Assembly (NCBI RefSeq): GCF_002197845.1
Contig: NZ_NIDE01000001.1
Coordinates: 434,001-498,000, forward strand
Reading direction: 5' to 3'
DNA: 64,000 nt
From: Fimbriiglobus ruber
GTDB lineage: Bacteria > Planctomycetota > Planctomycetia > Gemmatales > Gemmataceae
The notes beneath the pieces are model-generated. The model was not told the DNA's origin and did not search any database. It saw only the letters and a list, made by a program, of their open reading frames with translations. The translations under genes were made by a program, and so were the position numbers. Positions 49,794 through 58,853 of the stretch are shown one piece after another (position 1 is the stretch's first letter; every line of letters begins with the position of its first letter).

Positions 49794-50492
49794 ATGCTCG
49801 ACCGCGAACCCTTCCTCCGCGCGATCTTCGCGAACCCGGCCGACGACCTCCCCCGCCTCGTCTTTGCGGACTGGCTGGAGGAGCGCGGCGAGGGCGCGTG
49901 GGCCGACGTGATCCGCACGGAATGCGAACGAGCCCGCGCGGGTGAAATCGAAGACTCCGAGCGGAAGCGTGGCTTTGTGGTGTGCGATACGATCCGCGTT
50001 CACGCGGACGAGATCGCGAACGCGGACGCCTTTCGCAACCGAGCCTGTTCAGAACGCCCCGAGTGGTACGGCGCGACGAGACTGAGAATCACGGGCGGCC
50101 GAGTCGCGTCGCCGTTGGTGATTCCGGCGATTCTCGCCTCACCAGTCGTGGAACGAGTGTCTGAACTCGACCTGAGTGGGACCGAAGTGGCTTTGGTTCC
50201 CATCGACTCCGAATCGTCCGAGATTGAAGGGGTGCTGAAATTCGTCGATTACGAAGTGAAGCCGGTCGTGACGGTGCCGGTCGTGATCGCGTTGAGTCAA
50301 AGTAAAGAAGTCCGCCGGCTCACGTCGTTGGATCTGACGAACAACAACCTCGACAACGACGCCGCCCGCGCCCTCGCCAAATCGTCCCATCTCATCCGCC
50401 TGGAACGTCTCTTGTTCTGGCAGGGAAATACGGTCCGCGGCAGGGTATGGTCACTCCTCGTCGAGCGGTTCGGAAAAGACGTGGTGCAATAA
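49794..50492 (+). CDS. TIGR02996-domain protein (232 aa)
   Basis: Begins with the Gemmata-type repeat-companion domain TIGR02996: MLDREPFLRAIFANPADDLP, RLVFADWLEERGE. The rest (~190 aa) shows leucine-rich-like segments (VERVSELDLSGTEVALVPID, LTSLDLTNNNLDNDAARALA), so it resembles an LRR protein with few repeats. Such proteins occur in large numbers in Gemmataceae and are presumed protein-protein interaction modules, unproven. No signal or membrane helix. Neighbour of a longer paralogue at 50560. Confidence 0.85.
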   Translation: MLDREPFLRAIFANPADDLPRLVFADWLEERGEGAWADVIRTECERARAGEIEDSERKRGFVVCDTIRVHADEIANADAFRNRACSERPEWYGATRLRITGGRVASPLVIPAILASPVVERVSELDLSGTEVALVPIDSESSEIEGVLKFVDYEVKPVVTVPVVIALSQSKEVRRLTSLDLTNNNLDNDAARALAKSSHLIRLERLLFWQGNTVRGRVWSLLVERFGKDVVQ

Positions 50493-50559
50493 GACTCATC
50501 TGGCCGGCGTGCGACCGGGCTTCGTCGCCCGTCAACGTCGCGACCCCAGCGGATACCTC

Positions 50560-51666
50560 ATGACCGTCGCAGCCGACTTCATCGTCGCCATCATCGACCG
50601 CCCGGACGACGACCTGCCGCGGCTCGTCTTCGCGGATTACCTGGAAGAAGCCGGCGACATCGCCCGGGCCGAGTTCATCCGCGTGCAGTGCGAACTCGCC
50701 CGGTTGCCTGTCGACCACCCGGACCGCGGGGTCGTAGCAGACCGCGAGCGTGAACTTCTCGCCGCACACAAGAACGAATGGAAGGTGCCGGGGCTACGCG
50801 GTAAGCAGGAGTTTCGCCGGGGCTTCGTCGAGGTCATCAAGACGACGGCCGACTGGCTACTGGCCGCGGCGTCCCAGGCGTTCGCGACGACGCCGGTTCG
50901 CGAGTTGCGCGTTTACAACGCCGGGCACGACCAGATCGAGGCGCTCGCCCGCCTGCCGGGGCTGGAGCGGATCGAGGCTCTCGACCTGTCGAACGGGCTC
51001 GGTTATGGCGGTGCCCTGGTCGCGTTCTTCGCGACCGCCCGCCTGACGGCCCTCCGCCGCCTGGTCATGCGCAACAATATTTTGTGGCCCAATGTTCTCG
51101 AACAACTCGCCGCCGCCCCGGCCACCCGCGGACTCGAATCGCTCGACCTGTCCGGGAACCCGATCGGCGATGCGGGGGCGGCCGTATTAGCCGGCGCGCC
51201 GGCATTCGCCGGGTTGACCGAATTGATCGTGCGAAGCGACGAACTCGATTTCGCCGACTGCATCCACGCGACCGGAACCGAAGCCCTCGCGCGGTCGCGA
51301 ACGCTCACTCGCCTCCGAAAGCTCGACTTACGAGGGCATTACGTCGGCGACGCCGGGCTGATCAACCTGGCCACGTCCGAATTCGCGCAGCCGCTGGTGG
51401 AACTCGACTTATCGAACAACGACATCGGCGTACTCGGCGAGCGCGGGTTTGAAGAACTCGTGGGCTCAGCCGAACTTCTCAACCTCCGGCAAATCGCCCT
51501 GGGCGGCACACGGAATCAGGTGAGCGTTTTGGCAGCACGGGAATTGGCTGGGTGGGATCGCCTGGGGCAATTGGAGCGGGTCGATTTGCGCGGCGCTCAA
51601 TTCGGAAGTGGCGCGACCGAGATCGTGAGAGAATCTCGGTGGGCCGATCGCTTCGTGTTGGATTGA
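50560..51666 (+). CDS. TIGR02996-domain protein with leucine-rich repeats (368 aa)
   Basis: From ATG 50560 (MTVAADFIVAIIDRPDDDLP), the start used by the family; GTG 50509 would add 17 residues. TIGR02996 covers the first ~45 residues (RLVFADYLEEAGDIARAEFI RVQCELARLP, in two parts). It is followed by about six leucine-rich repeats: RIEALDLSNGLGYGGALVAF, LESLDLSGNPIGDAGAAVLA, LRKLDLRGHYVGDAGLINLA, LVELDLSNNDIGVLGERGFE. The LRRs are of the ribonuclease-inhibitor-like type. It is likely to form a solenoid for protein binding, probably cytosolic. Paralogue of the preceding gene. Confidence 0.88.
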   Translation: MTVAADFIVAIIDRPDDDLPRLVFADYLEEAGDIARAEFIRVQCELARLPVDHPDRGVVADRERELLAAHKNEWKVPGLRGKQEFRRGFVEVIKTTADWLLAAASQAFATTPVRELRVYNAGHDQIEALARLPGLERIEALDLSNGLGYGGALVAFFATARLTALRRLVMRNNILWPNVLEQLAAAPATRGLESLDLSGNPIGDAGAAVLAGAPAFAGLTELIVRSDELDFADCIHATGTEALARSRTLTRLRKLDLRGHYVGDAGLINLATSEFAQPLVELDLSNNDIGVLGERGFEELVGSAELLNLRQIALGGTRNQVSVLAARELAGWDRLGQLERVDLRGAQFGSGATEIVRESRWADRFVLD

Positions 51667-52092
51667 TCGAAACGACAACAGGTGAGGCACACAAAACAGA
51701 CGAGCATAGGGATGGAATACCGTACCCGTGCGACACCGACACCCGTTTTTACCAAACGAACCCAATTTCACGCCGATCAATAAATGATTCGGCTCATGAG
51801 GCGGCCGAGGTGCTTCGGCCAGACCGCAGGCTTCCGTCCCGACGCTCGCCGCCCGCGCTCGGCGCGGGTCTCCGACCCCGCCGCTCTTCGCGAGGTGTCC
51901 GAGGGGGGCGAGCGGCGGGAGACCTGCGGTCCGAAGAGCGGCGGGGTCGGAGACCCGCGCCGAGCGCCGGTGTGGGGGGGCGATTGCGACGGGATGGTTA
52001 TGCCCTTCCACCTCTGCTGCCTCATGAGCCAATGATTCTTGTTTACTCACGTGACGATAATATTCGTTTGAATTTAGAGAATCTAGATCTCG
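51667..52092. other. Gap holding the MITE-like element
   Basis: No gene. The 240-bp element at 51791-52030, described separately, takes most of it. It separates the TIGR02996 gene (+) from the last gene of the MoxR operon (-), so both transcripts end here. Confidence 0.6.
51791..52030. mobile_element. 240-bp MITE-like element with 8-bp target duplication
   Basis: Terminal inverted repeats of 22 bp (20/22) begin GGCTCATGAGGC at 51791 and end GCCTCATGAGCC at 52030. The sequence AATGATTC stands directly outside both ends (51783-51790 and 52031-52038), a perfect 8-bp target duplication. Inside are perfect 34-bp inverted arms at 51857-51890 and 51932-51965 that carry the word also seen at 3522-3549. 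There is no transposase, so it would be moved in trans. Confidence 0.85.
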
Positions 52093-53946
52093 TTATTGCG
52101 GTTTCTTTTTCATGAACACGCCGCGCTGGCGTTCTTCCAGCTGTTTCAGCCGATCACGGCTCTGGTCGCGTTCGGACAGCCACGCCTGAAGTTGGGACTG
52201 GGTGACGACAGTTTTGATCCGCGACTCGGACCGACCCGGCTGCCGTCCCGGAGCCGGGTTGCGGTCGAACACTTCCACGTAATACTCGACACGGTCGCCG
52301 ATCTCGAGCTTACTCTGTTTGCCGTCGTCGCCCGTTTTCACCAGCGCGGCCGTCTGGAAATTAAACCGCCCGCCCGCTTCCAGTCCGGACGGCTCGGAAT
52401 CCGGGTGATCGGACGGAATCTGGTAAAACTCGACGTGACCGGCGTCCCCGGATTTCGTGAAGAGCCCGAGTTCGGGAATGAATTTCCCCAGTTTGGACTC
52501 GTCCGCGTCGGTCTTCTTTAACGGGAGTTGCGACCACGGGCCGTCGTTCACCCGGTAAACAATCTGGGCTCGGGACAGCCCGAGTGGGGAACGGGCGGCG
52601 TACCCGACCTGGACCTGTCCGCCGATGCCGAGCGGCATCCCGGTCACTTCGTAATCGTCCAGCGGGCCGGGGTCGACCGCCGGGTCAGGGTTCTTGAGAA
52701 CCTCGGTCAGCAGGTTCACCCGCGGCGGGTCGTCCGCCATGATCGTGATGCCCCGCCGGGGCGGATTCGTGTTCGCGAACTGGTTCTTGTCCTTCACCTC
52801 TACCCGGTACCCGTTGGCCCGCGGCGGCAGGTCGAACAACGCGCCCGCCTTGTCGCCCTGCTCGTCGATCTTCATGTCGACTCGGCGGACTTCGTTTTCC
52901 TTCCCCTCGGCGTCCCGGGCGAGCAGTACCAATTTCGCGGACGTCACCGGTTTGGTCGTGGCGATCTCGATCCGGACCGACGACTCGGCCAACGCGACGA
53001 CCTCGCCCTGCGGTTGGAACCGCTCGTACCGGTTTTTGCCGGTCGGATCGACGAACGCCGGGAGCAACACCCACGCCTGGATTTCCTTGACCGTCGGCCG
53101 CGGCTCGAAGCTGACCGTTCCGGGCTGCCGCATCCGCCCCTCACCGACCCGCGCCCGGAACGTGAACCGGACGGAAGACGGCGGCAGCGTCGTCCCGAAG
53201 ATCGCGGTGCCGTCGTCGGTCCGTTTGATCAGTGACAGCTCGAACGACTCCGACGGCTGCCCGTCGGGAGACACGGTTACGGTTCCCGTCGTGTCGTCGC
53301 TCACCGGGCCGGTCACGTCGAATCGCAGTTCGACTTCGTCGCCGGCGGGCCAGAGTTCGGGGGTCGCGTTGGTCAACTTGATCGACCGGGGAATGTCGAC
53401 GTTGAGCAGGCATTGCCGCATCACCAGTGCCGTGACGAGGTCGGTGCGGTACGCGGCGAACGCCCCGACTAGGAGCCCCACGGGCAGGAGCAACGCGAAG
53501 GCCCGCCACAACCGGAACGATTCTGCCAGGGACGACAGCCGGTGGTGGGCGGCCATCTCCTCGGCTTCGCGCGTCACCTCGCGGATCAATTCTTTGGACA
53601 TTCCCTCGGTCCTGGCTCCGGCGCGATTGAGTTGGAGCGCCGTCACGAGTCGGTGGCCGAACGCCGGGATGGCGTGTTCGGCGCGGACCGCCAGGGCGTC
53701 GATCGGCGGGACGTGTAGGCGGACGAGGAGCAAGTACGCGAGGGATACGTAAAGCGCAAGTTGGGCGGCCGTCAAAGCGATACGTAAGGCGAGCGGCGTG
53801 TCCCGCACCCGGTCGACGAGCCAGTCGATCGTACACGCGGCGGTCAGGCCGATCAGAACCACGACCGCCCACCGCGCGAAGCCCCAGGCCGCGCGGTAGA
53901 GCCATTCGCGGAATTGCCAGGAGCGGAGTTGGAGAGCAAGACTCAT
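52093..53946 (-). CDS. Membrane protein of the MoxR/Bat operon (DUF4175-like)
   Basis: 617 aa from ATG 53946 (MSLALQLRSWQFREWLYRA); the longer frame is not supported. Three N-terminal membrane helices are seen (WAVVVLIGLTAACTIDWLV, RIALTAAQLALYVSLAYLLL, FALLLPVGLLVGAFAAY). A long extracytoplasmic part with Ig-like beta domains follows (SIKLTNATPELWPAGDEVEL RFDVTGPVS, in two parts), then a charged C terminus (LSERDQSRDRLKQLEERQRG). Last gene of a five-gene minus-strand operon starting at 60872, 35 bp after the VWA protein. Probably a scaffold in the periplasm for the operon complex (inference). Confidence 0.75.
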   Translation of the reverse strand: MSLALQLRSWQFREWLYRAAWGFARWAVVVLIGLTAACTIDWLVDRVRDTPLALRIALTAAQLALYVSLAYLLLVRLHVPPIDALAVRAEHAIPAFGHRLVTALQLNRAGARTEGMSKELIREVTREAEEMAAHHRLSSLAESFRLWRAFALLLPVGLLVGAFAAYRTDLVTALVMRQCLLNVDIPRSIKLTNATPELWPAGDEVELRFDVTGPVSDDTTGTVTVSPDGQPSESFELSLIKRTDDGTAIFGTTLPPSSVRFTFRARVGEGRMRQPGTVSFEPRPTVKEIQAWVLLPAFVDPTGKNRYERFQPQGEVVALAESSVRIEIATTKPVTSAKLVLLARDAEGKENEVRRVDMKIDEQGDKAGALFDLPPRANGYRVEVKDKNQFANTNPPRRGITIMADDPPRVNLLTEVLKNPDPAVDPGPLDDYEVTGMPLGIGGQVQVGYAARSPLGLSRAQIVYRVNDGPWSQLPLKKTDADESKLGKFIPELGLFTKSGDAGHVEFYQIPSDHPDSEPSGLEAGGRFNFQTAALVKTGDDGKQSKLEIGDRVEYYVEVFDRNPAPGRQPGRSESRIKTVVTQSQLQAWLSERDQSRDRLKQLEERQRGVFMKKKPQ

Positions 53947-53981
53947 GGGTCGAAATTCCAAATACGGTGTTCTTGCGTCAC

Positions 53982-56351
53982 TCAGCTCAGGCTGTTGAAT
54001 TTGCGGAGAAACCATTCGGCCGAAAGCAGTCCGATCACCCAGAAGAGCGCCCAGCGGTTCCACAGCAGAATTTCGTCGCGCTGGGTGAACGGGACGAGTT
54101 TCTGCTTGATGCTGCCCGGCATCGTGTGCAGATCCTCCTCGCGGTAGAACTTGCCGCCGGACGCCTCGGCGAGTCGCCGCAGGTCGTCTTCGGCCATGCC
54201 GCCCGGTGCCAGTTCGTGGTCCGGCGGCAGGGACACCCGGTATTCGAGCGTCGCGGGGTCGGAGCCGTTATCGACGCGGAGGGCGAACCGGCCGACGCGA
54301 TTGAAGGGTAACGTCGCCACGAAATCCCCGGGCTGACCGGGCAACGCCCGGAGTTCGATCGGCGCCGAGCGGTCCTTATCGTCCGGGCCGACGTCCAGTT
54401 TTTCGAGGCGGGCTTCGAGCCGTTCGGTGTTCAGCGGCTTCAGGTCGGGTGTGAACAGCCGTCCGTACACCTGACCGGTCTTGCCGAGTTGCGGGTCCGG
54501 GTTGTCGAGCGACAGTTGGGTCAGTTTGGTCCCGAGCGTCCGCGGGACGCCGGTGATGTAGACCGCCTGGGACCAGAACCGGCCGAAGTATTTGTCCGCC
54601 ACGTTGAACCGCCACCGCCACGTCTCGTCGAACCCGCAGAACATCACGTAGCCCTTGCCGTAGTAGTGCGAGGCGAGGAGCGGCATCGGCTTGTTGTCGG
54701 TCGTTCGCTGGGTCGGGTGGGTCAGCAAGACCTCCGCGGCCGGCTTGGTCTTGGTGACGGGGTAAGCCCAGAAGATTTCGGGCAGGGTTCGCCACACGCG
54801 GAGGCTCTCGACGGGATCGTCTTCCATGCTGAGCAGCGGGCTCCGGATTCCGGCGGGCGTCAGGTCTGGTCGGAACGGCTGGGCGCGGGTGCCCGAGTCG
54901 ATCGGGAACTTGACGGACGTGAACTCGACCGGCAACACCTCCGCGAGCGGCGTGCCGACGAACGACGCAGGCCCGTTGTTCCGGCCCGCGATGTGGATGA
55001 GACCGCCCCCCTCCGCCACGAACTCGCGGACGAAGCCCTGTTGTTCGAGCGATAGGTAAGACGCGGGAATGTCGCCGAGAATTAAAAGGTCGTAGGCGAG
55101 TAATTCTTGTCGCGTGGCGGGGAATTTCGGGAGGAAGGGGGCGCCCGCGTCCATCGCCCGGCGGTCGCCCTCCGTGAGGATGAACTTCGGCTCGACCCGG
55201 CGGTCCCGGAGGAGAGCCCGCTGGAGGAATTTGAAATCCCACCGCGGGATCGAATCGATCAACAAGACCTTCATTTTGCGATCGACCACGCGGACGGACT
55301 TCGTCAGCTCGTCGGTAACATCATCCGGGCCGGACAGCACGCGAACGGTCGTCGAGAGTTCCTGTTTGCCGGCCTGTGCGTCCTTCTGCTGGGGGACGAA
55401 CGAGAGAACTTCGCGCAGGTCGTCCCCTTCCTTCACGTCGACGATCTTGCGGGCCGCCTCCTGGCCGTTCAGTTTGACGACAATCTCGACCTTACCGTCC
55501 TTGAACCCGCGGACCCGGTACTTCACGGCCACGTTCACCGTGTCGTCGACGAACAGCGTCTCCGGGACGCCGGCCTCGCGGATCTGGACCTGGCCGAACG
55601 AGGAACTGCCGACGCCGTAAATATGTAGCGGGACGTTGAGCCGCGCGCACTCGCGGGCGAGGTCGTCCAGCCCGCGCTGGCTGGCGTTCTCCTTGCCGTC
55701 CGTGACCAACACGATCGCCCCGGGTAGTTCGTTCTCGTCCCGTTTGAGGATGTCGAAGACGCCGTCGGCGAGGGCCGTGCGCGGTTCCTGGCCCGTGAGT
55801 GCCTTGAACCAGTTCGGGTCGCGCGGGTCCTTGGCCGACCGCCCGATGCCGAACGACGCGGGCTGTAGCGGACCGACGGCCGCCAGCTTTTCGAGGAGCT
55901 TGAGCCGCGGGTTCGCGAGGGTAGCCTGGGCGAGTTCGAGCCGCGTCGGCTTCTCGGGCAAGTCGCCCGGCAGATCGCCGGCCGACGGCATCGCGGGCGG
56001 CGCCTTGTCCGGGGCGACCTTGTCGAAGCCGACCGCCACCCGCCACTTGTCCGGGAAGTTCGGGCGCGGGTCGTGGGCCAACATACTCTGCGAATCGTCG
56101 ACCAGAACCGCGACCGGTCGGGGTCGCTTGCCATGCGTTTCGGTCAACAGGGTGGGCCGTAAGGCGAGAAAGAGAATGCTGCCGAGGGCGAGCGCGCGCA
56201 GGCTCGCGAGAACGGCCCGGCGCCATACCGGAACCCGCCCCGCCTCACGGAGGTAGACGAAGACCACGGCGACGGTCGCGGCGACGCAGATCAGAAGCGC
56301 GACCGGCCACGGAATCCACCCGCGGAACGCTAGCACGGCTAATGTCGACAT
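53982..56351 (-). CDS. VWA-domain membrane protein with glutamine-amidotransferase-like part
   Basis: 789 aa from ATG 56351. Two membrane helices at the start (PWPVALLICVAATVAVVFVY, ALALGSILFLALRPTLL) are followed by a VWA domain with a MIDAS-type motif RPVAVLVDDSQSMLAHDP. The next part, ELPGAIVLVTDGKENASQRG, belongs to the same domain. An Ig-like stretch and a region typical of class-I glutamine-amidotransferase-like domains follow (DLLILGDIPASYLSLEQQGF, VAEGGGLIHIAGRNNGPASF). A last membrane helix lies at WALFWVIGLLSAEWFLRKF. Fourth gene of the MoxR/DUF58/VWA operon; Bat-type complexes are proposed to act in cell-envelope stress or maturation. Confidence 0.88.
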   Translation of the reverse strand: MSTLAVLAFRGWIPWPVALLICVAATVAVVFVYLREAGRVPVWRRAVLASLRALALGSILFLALRPTLLTETHGKRPRPVAVLVDDSQSMLAHDPRPNFPDKWRVAVGFDKVAPDKAPPAMPSAGDLPGDLPEKPTRLELAQATLANPRLKLLEKLAAVGPLQPASFGIGRSAKDPRDPNWFKALTGQEPRTALADGVFDILKRDENELPGAIVLVTDGKENASQRGLDDLARECARLNVPLHIYGVGSSSFGQVQIREAGVPETLFVDDTVNVAVKYRVRGFKDGKVEIVVKLNGQEAARKIVDVKEGDDLREVLSFVPQQKDAQAGKQELSTTVRVLSGPDDVTDELTKSVRVVDRKMKVLLIDSIPRWDFKFLQRALLRDRRVEPKFILTEGDRRAMDAGAPFLPKFPATRQELLAYDLLILGDIPASYLSLEQQGFVREFVAEGGGLIHIAGRNNGPASFVGTPLAEVLPVEFTSVKFPIDSGTRAQPFRPDLTPAGIRSPLLSMEDDPVESLRVWRTLPEIFWAYPVTKTKPAAEVLLTHPTQRTTDNKPMPLLASHYYGKGYVMFCGFDETWRWRFNVADKYFGRFWSQAVYITGVPRTLGTKLTQLSLDNPDPQLGKTGQVYGRLFTPDLKPLNTERLEARLEKLDVGPDDKDRSAPIELRALPGQPGDFVATLPFNRVGRFALRVDNGSDPATLEYRVSLPPDHELAPGGMAEDDLRRLAEASGGKFYREEDLHTMPGSIKQKLVPFTQRDEILLWNRWALFWVIGLLSAEWFLRKFNSLS

Positions 56352-56366
56352 AAGATTAAGTTCCTA

Positions 56367-56511
56367 GGCGAGCGGGGGACGTAAGTCCCCTGATTCTTGC
56401 CGGTTATTCGGGGGGGACCGCAGAACAGAGCCAGGGCACTCACGTTCCCTGACTCTTGTCCCCAAGGAGACCGTCGGATCAGAATCAGGGGACTCACGTC
56501 CCCCGCTCGCC
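56367..56511. repeat. 31-bp inverted repeat (30/31) inside the MoxR operon
   Basis: Arms 56367-56397 (GGCGAGCGGGGGACGTAAGT...) and 56481-56511 are complementary with one mismatch. A third, looser copy of the word lies in the spacer (AGGGCACTCACGTTCCCTGA, ~56431). It fills the 199-bp gap between two genes of the operon, so the mRNA would carry a long hairpin between them. Confidence 0.8.
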
Positions 56512-56550
56512 GGGGTCTCATCCCAGCCCGCCCGCGTCGTTCGATTCTCG

Positions 56551-58749
56551 CTACCACGCCCGGCCGCACACCCAGGCCCATCCGGCCTCTCCGCACGCGA
56601 CGAAGAACAGCCCGAGTAGCACCCAGATCGTCCACTCGCGGCGGTTGCGTTCACTCGTCAGCGCGTTGTCGCCGTCCACGCCCGCGAGGACCAGGACGGG
56701 CTTGAAGCCGATCACCTGTTCGGCCTCGGCGTCGTTCAGACTGTCCAGGTTGTCCGACTCTCTCAGGTCCGGCACGACCGCGAACCGCGGGCCGATGGGC
56801 GGGTCTTCGCCCTCGACCCCCATGTGATAGAGCCCGGCGACACCCGTATCCGCATAGTTTACAGTCAGCTTGGCCCCGCCGTCGCCGCCCGTGGCCTTCC
56901 CGAGCTTGACCCGCTTGCCGTCCGGCCGCACGATCTCGAATCCGTGACGCGCCTCGACCGGGTGCCAGACGAGCGGCCCGCCGGCCACGACGTTCACGCC
57001 CCGCGTTGCCTTCCCCGTGAGATACGAGAGCGTGAGTTGCACGAACGACACGTAGGAACCCGAGTTGGCACACCAGTTCGTCCACGACGCGTCCAGCGAC
57101 GTACTCACGAACACGACTTCTCCGTCGCCCACGTTTCGGGAAGTGATCCACGGCTTCTGATACGAGAGCCGCATCAAAACCCGGCCGTTCGGTTTGTCGG
57201 CGTCGTTGATCCCGACGAAACGAAACACGTCGACGTTCGCGGACGCCGTGCGGAACGGGTCGTCGCGGAAGCGGGCCAGGTAGGAAGCGGGGTCGGCGGT
57301 GTCTGGGGCCGGGTGGGACGGTGTTTCGGGCAGAGTGCCCACGACTTCTTCCACGTCGAACGGGAGCAAATGGGCTCCGCCCGATCCGAGGATCGCGTTG
57401 TACCGGGAAGCCACAAAGTTGTCGCCAGTGCCGATCACCAGGCTGCCCCCGTCTTTCACAAACGTTCCCAGCCGTTCGACGAATTCTGCCGACAAACCGG
57501 GGACGCCGGGGCGGTCCGCGGGGGACGCGGCAACGTTGCACAGGAAAACGATGTCGTTCACCCCGAGCAGCCCGGGGCCGGCTTCCTCGACCGGGACCAC
57601 GGTCACTTTGACGAAGTAATCGTCGATTTGGTTCGCCGGGACTGGCAAAAGCGCGTTGCGGAGGAAGTGGCCCGCGGACTGTTTCGGGTCGCGGGGGTCC
57701 GGCGCACCGTCGACCACCAGGACGCGGATGCGGTCGCGAACGGGGATTAGCCGGTCGAGTTGGTTGTCCCCCGGCAGGTCGTCCTGGGTCACTTTGGCCG
57801 TGAGTAGGACGGCCCCAGCCGTGTCGAGTTTTGCCGTCAATTGGGCGGGGAACGTCTGGCCCGGCGGGATTTCATCGACCGTGTTCGATTCCTTGTCCCC
57901 GTGCTTCCCGTCGACGTCGAGTGTCACGGACAGGTTGCGGACGGGGTTCTTGCCCGTGTTCTTGAGCAACACCGTGACCGGGAGCCGGCTGCCGGTGTGC
58001 GGAATGCCGCCGGGGTAGGTGATATCGACGATGGCGACGTTGTTGATGGGACGGTCCTGGCTGCCGCACCGCACGACCACGAGGGTGGCCCGTTGTTTGA
58101 TCTCGGCCGCCTTCGCGCGGACGGCGGCGGCCTGCTGGTCCCATCCGGTCTTTTGCAGGTCGGTGAAGAGGTAGACTTCCTTGTTCGAGCCGGCCCCGCG
58201 GTCGAGCGCGGCGTATGCCTCGGCCAACCCGGGCAGTGCGTCCCCGGCCTGGCTCGTCAGTTCGATGGTCTGCACCACCTGCCGCGCCTGATCCAGGTTC
58301 CCTGGTGTCACCGGCCCGAGGAACGACGAGCGGTCCGCGCTGGCGTAAATCTGCACGGTCGAGTTGGGCGGTAAGTTGTCGATGATCGTCTGGGCGGCCT
58401 GCTTCGCCCGGTCCAGCCGGGTCACCTCGCCGTCCCGCGCGCCCATGCTGAACGACGTGTCGAACACGAACACGGCGTCGACGCTTTCTCCCCGCCCGCC
58501 CGTGTGGAACGTGGTACACGACGGTCGCGCGAGCGCGCCTGCAAGTAGCAGGAGGCAGAGGCACCGTAACGCGAGCAGGATGTATTCCTGGAACTTGAGC
58601 CGCCGGCTCGTTTGCTCGATGCTCTGCTTGAGGAAGCGCATTGCGCCCCACGGGAGCTTGCGGTAGCGCGTCTTGTAAAAGAAGTGCAAGACGACCGGGA
58701 TCGTTACCGCCGTCGCGCCGAGCAACATTAATGGGGCGAGGAAACTCAT
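56551..58749 (-). CDS. BatA/VWA-domain membrane protein
   Basis: 732 aa from ATG 58749 (MSFLAPLMLLGATAVTIPVV), which gives the BatA N-terminal domain (HFFYKTRYRKLPWGAMRFL); the frame upstream to 58953 is spurious. After the second helix (YILLALRCLCLLLLAGALAR) comes a VWA domain: AVFVFDTSFSMGARDGE with DxSxS, and VQIYASADRSSF. Long beta and GATase-like parts follow (LVVDGAPDPRDPKQSAGHFL, DGGSLVIGTGDNFVASRYNA), with a C-terminal helix (IWVLLGLFFVACGEAGWAW). Third gene of the operon. Similar in layout to the next gene, so probably an old duplicate. Confidence 0.9.
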   Translation of the reverse strand: MSFLAPLMLLGATAVTIPVVLHFFYKTRYRKLPWGAMRFLKQSIEQTSRRLKFQEYILLALRCLCLLLLAGALARPSCTTFHTGGRGESVDAVFVFDTSFSMGARDGEVTRLDRAKQAAQTIIDNLPPNSTVQIYASADRSSFLGPVTPGNLDQARQVVQTIELTSQAGDALPGLAEAYAALDRGAGSNKEVYLFTDLQKTGWDQQAAAVRAKAAEIKQRATLVVVRCGSQDRPINNVAIVDITYPGGIPHTGSRLPVTVLLKNTGKNPVRNLSVTLDVDGKHGDKESNTVDEIPPGQTFPAQLTAKLDTAGAVLLTAKVTQDDLPGDNQLDRLIPVRDRIRVLVVDGAPDPRDPKQSAGHFLRNALLPVPANQIDDYFVKVTVVPVEEAGPGLLGVNDIVFLCNVAASPADRPGVPGLSAEFVERLGTFVKDGGSLVIGTGDNFVASRYNAILGSGGAHLLPFDVEEVVGTLPETPSHPAPDTADPASYLARFRDDPFRTASANVDVFRFVGINDADKPNGRVLMRLSYQKPWITSRNVGDGEVVFVSTSLDASWTNWCANSGSYVSFVQLTLSYLTGKATRGVNVVAGGPLVWHPVEARHGFEIVRPDGKRVKLGKATGGDGGAKLTVNYADTGVAGLYHMGVEGEDPPIGPRFAVVPDLRESDNLDSLNDAEAEQVIGFKPVLVLAGVDGDNALTSERNRREWTIWVLLGLFFVACGEAGWAWVCGRAW

Positions 58750-58853
58750 CGGGGCTCTCACGTAATCGGCACGGAACGGGCGGAGAGGCGGGACGACTGG
58801 TAACCGATTCCGACTAGTAACGCCATCCTTCAGACAGGAATGACATTCCTGGC

